64,000 nucleotides of DNA from JAGNXB01 sp964471595 (lineage in GTDB: Bacteria; Bacteroidota; Bacteroidia; Chitinophagales; Saprospiraceae). Of this stretch, positions 54,960 through 61,951 are shown one piece after another (position 1 is the first letter of the stretch; the number at the start of each line of letters is the position of its first letter). The position numbers and the translations under genes were made by a program. Location: positions 62,001-126,000 of the forward strand of contig CAYYGN010000004.1 of the NCBI GenBank assembly GCA_964471595.1, in the 5' to 3' direction. The notes beneath the pieces were generated by a model. That model was not told where the DNA came from. It saw nothing but the letters and a program-made list of their open reading frames with translations, and did no database searches.

Positions 54960-56813
54960 ATGACGCGGTATGCCTTTGTACTGGGTTTAATAGTCTGTCT
55001 CGTGCCTTTGCAGGCCCAGCAACTCCTGACACCGGGTCCCGTACCGGTCGTGACCTGCACCCCACCCGATACTGAGACTGCCCGCGCGGAGGATATCCGC
55101 TCCGGCCGGGTTCCCCGGTTTGCCCTTCCCACCGGACAGTCCGTTTCCGCCGTCGAACATGGGGCTTGGACCGCTTTGCCCAATGGCGGTTACGTTTGGC
55201 GGATAGCCGTTACCTCACCCGGCGCACATTCGTTGATCCTGCTGGTTTCCGACATTTCCCTGGACCCCGGGGCTTACCTGCTCGTCCGGGACCGCGAAGG
55301 CCGTCAGGTGGAATCCTATTTTCCCCGCCGGGACCGTTCCGGTGCACCATTGACCATCGGCCCTGTCGCCGGCGATCGCGTCGAACTCGAGTATTTCCAT
55401 CCCGAGGCTCCCGCTGCACTGAACATTGACGATGTCTATCACGGGTTTACCCCGGATTTCCACGCCCTCCCCACCCCGGAGCCCTCGCCGGAGCAAGCGC
55501 TTCAATCCCAATGCCTGGGATTCGGCTGCTCATTGCCCTGCCAGGTCAATGTCAACTGCCTGCAGACACCGGCCGTACAGCGCTCACGGCAAAGCGTGGT
55601 TCGCATGTTGCTGATCTTTCAGGAAGGCGCTTCCTGGTGTTCCGGCGCCCTCGTCAACAACCAGCGCCAGGATGGAACGCCATACATCCTCAGCGCCTTT
55701 CATTGCCAATACGGCTATAACCCCAACTACCAATTCTGGGCGTATTTTTTCCGGTACGAGACCCAGGGTTGTCCCAACCCGGTGACGGAACCGAACGCCT
55801 TCAAAGTGACCGGATCCCAGCTTCGGGCCAAGTGGTCGGACAGCGATTTTCTGCTCCTGGAGATCACAGCCGGTTTGCCCCAGGTCACAGACCTCACCTA
55901 TGCCGGGTGGAATCGTACAGACCAATACAAGCCCTTCCCCACCTACTTCCTGCATCATCCCAGTGCCGACATCCTCAAGGTATCCGTGGATTCGCAGGCC
56001 GCCACCATCTGGCTCACCCAGGTACAATGGAGCAACGGCATCACCACGCCAGGCAATCACCATTACCGCATGTACTTCGACTTGGGAACTTCCGAACCCG
56101 GCAGCTCCGGAGGCCCGCTCTTCGACATGAACGGTCACATCATCGGCCAATTGAATGGCGGGTCGGCCAACTGCCAGTCCAATGCCCTTTGGTTTGGCCG
56201 CTTCCAGAGGTCATGGAACGGAGGAGGTACCAAGGAAACCCGTCTGCGCGACTGGCTGGACCCCGATCAAACCGGGATCACATCGCTCAATGAAAAGCTG
56301 ACGGAAGGTCTGACCAGTGTCCGTGTATCCGGGAAGGTGCTGACCCCGACCGGTACGCCCGTTCCCGGCGCGCAGATCCACCTGAGCGGCAATTCCGTAC
56401 AAACCGTCATCTCCGATGCCTCGGGCCATTTCGAGTTTCCCGAGGTGGAAGCCGGATTTTCTTATGTCCTGACCGCCAACCGCGAAGGACCTCACGCGCA
56501 AGGCATCAGTGTGTCCGACCTGGTCCTGTTCAACAAGTACCTCGTCGGGAGCAGCGGTCTTCCGACCCTTTATTCCAGCATCGCCGCCGATGTCAACGCC
56601 AGCGGCACGCTATCCATCGGCGACCTGATCCTGATCCGCCGGATCCTTATCGGCGATATATCTTCCTTCCCGAACGTGCCATCCTGGGCCATGTTCCGAT
56701 CCGGACTACCCGTCACCGGCGCCTGGGAAATCAACAACCTGCTCGACGACCTGGACAATGTCCAGTTTGTCGGGGTCAAAATGGGAGATATCAATCACTC
56801 GGTCCAGCCCTGA
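54960..56813 (+). CDS. Secreted trypsin-fold serine protease with C-terminal dockerin-like module
   Basis: A 617-residue exported protein (signal peptide to about residue 20, ending LQAQ). An N-terminal beta-rich part precedes a lysyl-endopeptidase-like S1 domain with His248 (ILSAFHC), Asp296 (SDFLLLE) and Ser383 (EPGSSGGPL). The paired cysteines around residues 185-205 (CLGFGCSLPCQVNVNC) fit that family. A carboxypeptidase-regulatory-like beta-sandwich follows (VSGKVLTPTGTPVPGAQIHL), then two dockerin-like calcium loops (DVNASGTLSIGDLILI and VKMGDINHS). The complete triad predicts activity. The specificity, lysine or other, cannot be read reliably. It ends at a convergent terminator. Confidence 0.88.
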   Translation: MTRYAFVLGLIVCLVPLQAQQLLTPGPVPVVTCTPPDTETARAEDIRSGRVPRFALPTGQSVSAVEHGAWTALPNGGYVWRIAVTSPGAHSLILLVSDISLDPGAYLLVRDREGRQVESYFPRRDRSGAPLTIGPVAGDRVELEYFHPEAPAALNIDDVYHGFTPDFHALPTPEPSPEQALQSQCLGFGCSLPCQVNVNCLQTPAVQRSRQSVVRMLLIFQEGASWCSGALVNNQRQDGTPYILSAFHCQYGYNPNYQFWAYFFRYETQGCPNPVTEPNAFKVTGSQLRAKWSDSDFLLLEITAGLPQVTDLTYAGWNRTDQYKPFPTYFLHHPSADILKVSVDSQAATIWLTQVQWSNGITTPGNHHYRMYFDLGTSEPGSSGGPLFDMNGHIIGQLNGGSANCQSNALWFGRFQRSWNGGGTKETRLRDWLDPDQTGITSLNEKLTEGLTSVRVSGKVLTPTGTPVPGAQIHLSGNSVQTVISDASGHFEFPEVEAGFSYVLTANREGPHAQGISVSDLVLFNKYLVGSSGLPTLYSSIAADVNASGTLSIGDLILIRRILIGDISSFPNVPSWAMFRSGLPVTGAWEINNLLDDLDNVQFVGVKMGDINHSVQP

Positions 56814-56925
56814 TCAGAGATCAGGTATCCGTCTGGGCCTCCGCCAAATCATTCTGCCTTCAATCCCGGCGTCAAGGCAGGCGCCGTCATTGCCCGTCTC
56901 CGGGCCTTCGCTACCACCCCCCATC

Positions 56926-56960
56926 AAAAAGCCCGGCCGGATGATTCCGGGCCGGGCTTT
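56926..56960. terminator. Bidirectional terminator between convergent genes
   Basis: AAAGCCCGGCCGG and CCGGGCCGGGCTTT form a GC-rich stem with one bulge and a short ATGATT loop. A-runs and T-runs flank it on both sides. It lies between the protease gene and the LVIVD-repeat gene. Confidence 0.85.
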
Positions 56961-56990
56961 CTGTACGTCAATCGGTCTTTGCGTCAGGAA

Positions 56991-59387
56991 TCAATCCTGT
57001 CCTGTTTTGACCAGCGGCAGGGTGACTGCCTTGGGATGAACGTCGAGATGGAGGAAATACATGCCGGGGCCAATGTCCTGTCCCAGCCATTGGCCGGATG
57101 TCCATTGTCCTTCCCGTACGAGCCGTCCGGCAGCGTCACGAAGCTGGAAGGGGATGCGTTCACCGCCCAGGCCTTCCGGTACAGCCAACTGAAATCCGTC
57201 TCTGGACGGGTTGGGATAGATCCGGAAGCCTCCCGCGACACCCGAAGGGGGTTCCGTGCTGACGACGCCTTCCTCCGTCACCCGGAATCCGTCCAAACCG
57301 CATTCCAAAATGTGACCGGAGCCGATCTGATCCTCGGCATCGAAACGCACACGGAGGGTATCCCATTCCTGCAGATAGTCGGAAACCAGCATGGAGTCCT
57401 CCACCCAGGCATGGGTAGAACTTGTATATGCACGGACCTGCACTTCGGTACCGTTGCCAATGAGCCAAACCTTCAAGGTGTCATTGGGTACACCGTTGCC
57501 GCCGGTATTGACAAACCAGTAATGAAAACGGATCATGGGATCCTGATAATCCATGAGATACATTTCGGGTGAAAGCAGGGAGGATTTGCCGTCGTCGAGA
57601 TCGTGGTCACCCGCCGAGCTGCCCGCCAACAGACCCGTGGCATAGCAACTTCTGCCCCAGCCATTGTCCAGTGCCGGGGCCGGATTGACCGGCAATCCGC
57701 CCAACTGAGTCTCTTCGGGGATCCCCCATTGCCAATGACCGCGGGAAGCATTGCCCGACACCGTCCAATCGTAGTCGAACAGGAATTCGTCCCAATAGGC
57801 TTTTTCCAGCTCAACAGTTTGTGTGGCCGGACCGAGCAGATTGACGGGCTGGGTCTGATAGGCATAACCCCAGGCCCCTCCGGTCAGGTTGTAGGCGCCC
57901 AGGAAGATGGAATCAAACACATATTCGCCCTCCGCATTGGCAATCGTGTCAAAGTAAACGGCATCGTCTCCTACCGACTGGTACAGGACATGGGCATTCG
58001 CCACCGGCGTTCCCGTCTCTGCTTCCTCTACCAGTCCCGATACGGTGGTGGTCTGGAAGGGCAACAATTCGATCACGATCTCCGTCACCTCCCCACTGGT
58101 CAGATCCACCTCCAGGTTGGCGGGTTGGTAGCCGGTTCGTTCGGCATGTACCATCAATAAACCGGATTGGTTGCTTCCGGTTTTGAAGCTGCCGTCGGGT
58201 CCGCTGGTTTCTTCATTGGGTTGACCGCCCGCGATGACGATTGTGGCGCCCTGAAGTGGCGCTTTGGTCACGGCATCAATGACCGTGCCTTCGAGATAGG
58301 AAGCGCGGGAATAGTTGACATCGAAGACCCACAGGCACGTGTTGATATCCGAAGCGAGCAGTCGGCCGCTGGGCAGAAACGGGTAGGCGCCCCAACACCC
58401 CTGGAATCCCATCTGGGTGCCCAGATAGGTGTCGTAGTTGGCCACCTGGACGAGATTGTCCGGCTTGTGGGAATCCACCACGATGACCCCGTCGGTGTAC
58501 CAGGAAACGACATTGTAGCCCTTGTAATAATGGGTGTTGTGCGGAATGACACCGGTCAAACGGGTATCCGACGGCTGGAAACGGTCGGTCATGAAAATGT
58601 TGGCGTGGTCGCTGATATCGTAGGCATCGATAAAGGCGTTGGGCCGTTCGTCGGTGGTAAAGAGGTAATTGCCGTCATCCGACAACCACACATTATGGGT
58701 AAAATTGAAGGAGGTCTGCCGGGTAGCCAGTGTAATGGGATCTTCCTTGTCTGTCACGTCGGTGATATAAAACCCGGCCGACAGGTTGGCGCTGTAAACC
58801 GTATCCCCCCGTGTATAATTGTCATGGGAATAGACGGGCTCCACATGCCCGACCAGGTTGGGGAAACCGGGGGTGGAGTGCACATCGAAAATGATGACGC
58901 CTCCGCTGTTGAGCGGGGAGCATCCGGACAGGTAGGCATAACCGTTTTCGTCAATGTAAATATTATGGCAGCGCTGCATGACAGCCGTTGTACCATTCAC
59001 GGTGAGTTCGGGTTTCCAGTACCGCCAGGTCACGGTATCGGGCAGGCCGGACATGTCGATGATCAGAAGCCCGTCATTGCCGGCATCGGCGGTGACATAG
59101 GCAAAATGGCCCCATGTTTTCATGTCCCGCCATGTGGAAAAGGAACCGGGGATATAGGCGACCTCCTCGGGCTGGGTGGGGTCGGCCAGGCTGAGTATGG
59201 CTGTTGCCTGACGGGTACCCAGAATCGCGTATTCTGTCCCTTCGTCATCGACATAGCCCCAAATGTCGTTGCAGCCCTCCGTATAGGGTACATTGGACAG
59301 CAAATTCATGTTCCAGTTGGTCTGGGCCATGGAAGTGGAGGACCAGGCCATGCAGGCCAGTGTCCAAAGGATGATTCTCATGCGCAT
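56991..59387 (-). CDS. Choice-of-anchor B (LVIVD-repeat) secreted protein with type A sorting tail
   Basis: A 798-residue protein from the ATG at 59387 (59381 is also possible), with a signal peptide ending near TSMAQ. Residues at about 30-370 form a beta-propeller of LVIVD-like repeats (ATAILSLADPTQPEEVAYIPG, DGLLIIDMSGLPDTV, GVIIFDVHSTPGFPNLVG), typical of choice-of-anchor B proteins. Two carboxypeptidase-regulatory-like modules follow (LEGTVIDAVTKAPLQGATIVI; VSGLVEEAETGTPVANAHVLY), then a MAM-like jelly-roll, and a type A C-terminal sorting domain (FRIYPNPSRDGFQL). It is expected to be secreted by the type IX system. A perfect TATCTTTG box lies upstream at 59418-59425. Confidence 0.88.
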   Translation of the reverse strand: MRMRIILWTLACMAWSSTSMAQTNWNMNLLSNVPYTEGCNDIWGYVDDEGTEYAILGTRQATAILSLADPTQPEEVAYIPGSFSTWRDMKTWGHFAYVTADAGNDGLLIIDMSGLPDTVTWRYWKPELTVNGTTAVMQRCHNIYIDENGYAYLSGCSPLNSGGVIIFDVHSTPGFPNLVGHVEPVYSHDNYTRGDTVYSANLSAGFYITDVTDKEDPITLATRQTSFNFTHNVWLSDDGNYLFTTDERPNAFIDAYDISDHANIFMTDRFQPSDTRLTGVIPHNTHYYKGYNVVSWYTDGVIVVDSHKPDNLVQVANYDTYLGTQMGFQGCWGAYPFLPSGRLLASDINTCLWVFDVNYSRASYLEGTVIDAVTKAPLQGATIVIAGGQPNEETSGPDGSFKTGSNQSGLLMVHAERTGYQPANLEVDLTSGEVTEIVIELLPFQTTTVSGLVEEAETGTPVANAHVLYQSVGDDAVYFDTIANAEGEYVFDSIFLGAYNLTGGAWGYAYQTQPVNLLGPATQTVELEKAYWDEFLFDYDWTVSGNASRGHWQWGIPEETQLGGLPVNPAPALDNGWGRSCYATGLLAGSSAGDHDLDDGKSSLLSPEMYLMDYQDPMIRFHYWFVNTGGNGVPNDTLKVWLIGNGTEVQVRAYTSSTHAWVEDSMLVSDYLQEWDTLRVRFDAEDQIGSGHILECGLDGFRVTEEGVVSTEPPSGVAGGFRIYPNPSRDGFQLAVPEGLGGERIPFQLRDAAGRLVREGQWTSGQWLGQDIGPGMYFLHLDVHPKAVTLPLVKTGQD

Positions 59388-59417
59388 GATGGTGTGGAAA
59401 GGGTAAAATTGAGCCGT

Positions 59418-59425
59418 CAAAGATA
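59418..59425 (-). promoter_or_regulatory. -7 box upstream of the LVIVD-repeat gene
   Basis: TATCTTTG, full consensus, about 30 bases ahead of ATG 59387. The -33 TTG is not evident. Confidence 0.5.
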
Positions 59426-59511
59426 CGGAAATTCCGGTTGGAAAGAAACCGGCGCTTCCCCGGAAATCATGGGATACGTCGTCTTACCGCCAAAAGAACG
59501 AACTTTGGGGC

Positions 59512-59925
59512 ATGAAGAACATCCTGGACCTGATGGGTCGCGTGTTCATTTCGGTCATTTTTCTTTTTGACGCCTACGACTCTGTCCGTTATTTCAAGGA
59601 GACCAAGGTGCAAATGACGGAACACGGCCTGATCTGGCAACAGGACCTGTTGCTGGGAGCGGCCATATTCACACTCCTTCTGGGTGGCACCCTGATCCTC
59701 ATCGGATACCGGACCACATTCGGCGCTTTGCTCCTTTTGCTGTATTGGGTACCGGTCACGTTGCTCGTGCATGATTTCTGGAACAAGCCCCATGGAGAAT
59801 TGCGTCTGGATTCCATATTGTTCATGAAGAACCTGGCCATCACGGGCGGACTTCTGATCATCCTGGTCAACGGGAGCGGGCGGTACAGCGTCAGACGGCT
59901 GCTGGCCACCACCCGGGTACGCTAA
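59512..59925 (+). CDS. DoxX-like membrane protein
   Basis: A 137-residue protein with four hydrophobic helices in the DoxX arrangement: GRVFISVIFLFDAYDSV, WQQDLLLGAAIFTLLLGGTLILIGY, ALLLLLYWVPVTLLVHDFW and FMKNLAITGGLLIILV. The HDFW and FMKNLAITGGLL segments are typical of the family. Its role is uncertain; some members take part in thiosulfate or redox processes. GAACTTTG ends four bases before the ATG. The 3' end overlaps the channel gene by 4 bases. Confidence 0.85.
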   Translation: MKNILDLMGRVFISVIFLFDAYDSVRYFKETKVQMTEHGLIWQQDLLLGAAIFTLLLGGTLILIGYRTTFGALLLLLYWVPVTLLVHDFWNKPHGELRLDSILFMKNLAITGGLLIILVNGSGRYSVRRLLATTRVR

Positions 59926-60770
59926 ACCGGAAAATGCTCCTGGGGATTGAGGAGATTGCCGCACTTGTGACAAAAGGCAGCATCGGGCACATGCCCCTCT
60001 TCCATGCAAAACGGACAGGTCTGCGTAGTGGTATCCATGTGGTGAGAGCGCCCGAACTCCGAAGTGACGATACCGGTAGGCACCGCGATGATGGAATAAC
60101 CGAGGATCATCACCACAGAGGCAATCATCTGTCCGAGCGAAGTGACCGGCGTGATGTCGCCATAGCCTACCGTTGTCAGGGTAATAATGGCCCAGTATAT
60201 GGCCCGGGGAATGCTGTCGAACCCTTCGTTGACCTGGCCTTCCACGACATACATGAGGGTGCCAAGCAGAATGACCAGCAAACTGATGGTCATGAGAAAG
60301 ACCGTGATCTTGCGTCGGCTGTTGCGCAATGCGATGAGGATCAGGTAACTGTCTTTGACGTATTTGGCCATTTTCATGACCCTGAAAATCCGGAGCAACC
60401 GAAGGATCCTGATGATTTGGAGGTAATGGGTGACCGGAAACAGCAGGCTCAGATAGGCGGGCAGGAGGGAAAGCAAATCGATGACTCCGAAAAAACTGGT
60501 GGTGTATTTGAACGGCTTCTCCACAATCCAGAGCCTGAGGATGTATTCGAGGGTGAACAGGACCGTCACTGTCCATTCAATCCACAGGAAGAGGGTGGCA
60601 AACCGGTCATGCAAAGGCTGCACGCTTTCCAGGATGACCGCAAAGAAGCTGACCACTATGGCAGCCAGCAACAGGAGATCAAACAATTTGCCTTCGGGCG
60701 TATCCGCTTCGAAGATGATTTCGTGAAGCCGGTTCTTCATTCCGGACAGCGAAGGTTTTCTGGTCGTCAT
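59922..60770 (-). CDS. Voltage-gated-type potassium channel with C-terminal zinc ribbon
   Basis: A 282-residue channel subunit. Six membrane segments are visible. S4 carries regularly spaced arginines (IIRILRLLRIFRVMKMAKY, residues 119-137). The pore has the selectivity filter TVGYGD (200-205). After S6 the tail holds four cysteines in CPFC...CHKC (C252, C255, C267, C270), a probable zinc ribbon. The tetramer would conduct potassium across the inner membrane. The ribbon could sense metal or redox state (inference). It is divergent from the response-regulator gene with 80 bases between. Confidence 0.93.
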   Translation of the reverse strand: MTTRKPSLSGMKNRLHEIIFEADTPEGKLFDLLLLAAIVVSFFAVILESVQPLHDRFATLFLWIEWTVTVLFTLEYILRLWIVEKPFKYTTSFFGVIDLLSLLPAYLSLLFPVTHYLQIIRILRLLRIFRVMKMAKYVKDSYLILIALRNSRRKITVFLMTISLLVILLGTLMYVVEGQVNEGFDSIPRAIYWAIITLTTVGYGDITPVTSLGQMIASVVMILGYSIIAVPTGIVTSEFGRSHHMDTTTQTCPFCMEEGHVPDAAFCHKCGNLLNPQEHFPV

Positions 60771-60802
60771 GGCCGATGGCTAAGGTAAGCTGACTGTCCG
60801 GA

Positions 60803-60832
60803 TTGTGCCCTATCCCCAAATTCATACCTTTG
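60803..60832 (+). promoter_or_regulatory. Promoter of the LytTR regulator gene
   Basis: TTG at 60803-60805, a 19-base spacer and TACCTTTG at 60825-60832, near the start of the divergent channel gene. This argues for the GTG at 60851 as start codon, since the upstream TTG lies in the promoter itself. Confidence 0.65.
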
Positions 60833-60850
60833 GCGCAAAGCCCCAATACC

Positions 60851-61612
60851 GTGATACGCGCTGTGATCGTCGACGACGAATTGTACGGCCGGGAGAACCT
60901 GAAAACCCTGCTATCCAAATACTGTCCGGAAGTGGACGTCATCGCCGAAGCCGCCTCGGTGGAGGAAGGGGTGCGGGTTTTGCGCGATCCGGAATTACAA
61001 CCGGATGTCGCTTTTCTGGATATCAATCTACAGGACGGTCTGGTCTTCCAGTTGCTCAACGAGTTGGAGGAAAGGCCCTTTGAAATCATTTTCGTGACCG
61101 CTTACGAGCAGTTTGCCGTCAAGGCCTTCAAATACAGCGCCATTGACTACGTCCTCAAACCCATCGACCCGGATGCGCTGCGGGAAGCGGTATCCCAGAT
61201 CCGGCCCGGCCGCCTCAACCGCATCGCTCAGCGTCTGGAGGTGTTGCAAGGCGCCATGGCCCACCCTCAAAAGGTGGAGAAACTGACCGTCTCGGCGGCC
61301 GACGGGATTTACTTCCTCAATCTCAAGGACATCGTGCGGTTTGAAGCCGATGACAACTACACCCAGATCTTCATGCACAATGGCGACCGTCTGATGGCCT
61401 CCAAAAACATCAAGATCTACGAGGAATTGCTCTCCCACCTCCACTTCTTCCGGGTCCACAAGCGGCACATGATCAACATGAACTTCATCCGCAAATTTGT
61501 CAAGGGCGACGGGGGTTTTGTGGTCATGGAAGACGGCAAGGAAATCGATGTTAGCCGCAGGCGGAGGGCCGAATTCCTCGAAAAGATCGGCAAGATGCAG
61601 GAGGAACTCTAA
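60851..61612 (+). CDS. LytTR-family response regulator
   Basis: A 253-residue regulator. A receiver domain at residues 1-115 has the acidic pair Asp8/Asp9, the phospho-acceptor Asp57 in FLDINL, Thr83 and Lys103 (VLKPID). A LytTR DNA-binding domain at about 140-245 follows (KLTVSAADGIYFLNLKDIVRFEADDNYTQIF and RVHKRHMINMNFI). Its partner is most likely the histidine kinase at 61952. The start is a GTG, because the frame's first TTG (60803) belongs to the promoter. No LytTR-type repeat sites were confirmed upstream. Confidence 0.93.
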   Translation: MIRAVIVDDELYGRENLKTLLSKYCPEVDVIAEAASVEEGVRVLRDPELQPDVAFLDINLQDGLVFQLLNELEERPFEIIFVTAYEQFAVKAFKYSAIDYVLKPIDPDALREAVSQIRPGRLNRIAQRLEVLQGAMAHPQKVEKLTVSAADGIYFLNLKDIVRFEADDNYTQIFMHNGDRLMASKNIKIYEELLSHLHFFRVHKRHMINMNFIRKFVKGDGGFVVMEDGKEIDVSRRRRAEFLEKIGKMQEEL

Positions 61613-61666
61613 GCGAATGGTTTTTATCTTTTCGTTGTCAGGGAACTATATTCTTCAAAACTGTCT

Positions 61667-61674
61667 TATATTTG
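61667..61674 (+). promoter_or_regulatory. -7 box of the double-glycine peptide gene
   Basis: TATATTTG, identical to that of tRNA-Glu, with predicted start at about 61679, 13 bases before ATG 61692. No TTG at the expected -33 distance. Confidence 0.5.
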
Positions 61675-61691
61675 CTGACCAACCCACTGAA

Positions 61692-61883
61692 ATGACGAAG
61701 TTCATCCATTCCGTGATCAACCTTTTCGTCATGAAAAAGAAGAAGGACCAGAGTCTTGAAAGGCTCAAATCCGAATTGCAGGTCCTTTCCAAAGAAGAGA
61801 TGCACCGCATCCGCGGAGGCAGCCGGGAGCCGAGGTTCAACCCCAAGTGGTTCCATCGGTGTGAGGGGCGAATGCCCCAGTAA
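61692..61883 (+). CDS. Small double-glycine leader peptide, candidate secreted signal or RiPP precursor
   Basis: A frame of 63 residues from ATG 61692, or 50 from ATG 61731. The part LKSELQVLSKEEMHRIRGG has the hallmarks of a double-glycine leader (LSKEEM then GG) as used by bacteriocin-like and RiPP precursors in Bacteroidota. The remaining 20 residues (SREPRFNPKWFHRCEGRMPQ) are cationic with one Cys, and would be the mature peptide after cleavage. It sits between a LytTR regulator and a TPR histidine kinase and has its own -7 box. No processing peptidase or export ABC gene lies in the window. Function is unproven. Confidence 0.6.
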   Translation: MTKFIHSVINLFVMKKKKDQSLERLKSELQVLSKEEMHRIRGGSREPRFNPKWFHRCEGRMPQ

Positions 61884-61916
61884 GTACACCAATTTTCCCG
61901 GGGACCGCGCCAGGCT

Positions 61917-61947
61917 TTGTCCATGGCGGGGACGTATCGTATCTTTA
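61917..61947 (+). promoter_or_regulatory. Promoter abutting the histidine kinase start codon
   Basis: TTG at 61917-61919, a 20-base spacer and TATCTTTA at 61940-61947, then CCTC and ATG 61952. Both boxes and the four-base spacing are present, the best case for a leaderless mRNA in the window. Confidence 0.65.
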
Positions 61948-61951
61948 CCTC

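Noticed and set aside
58167..59570. 467-codon plus-strand frame antisense to the LVIVD-repeat gene
   Set aside because: Low-complexity mirror of a beta-rich secreted protein; no signal peptide, motifs or promoter.
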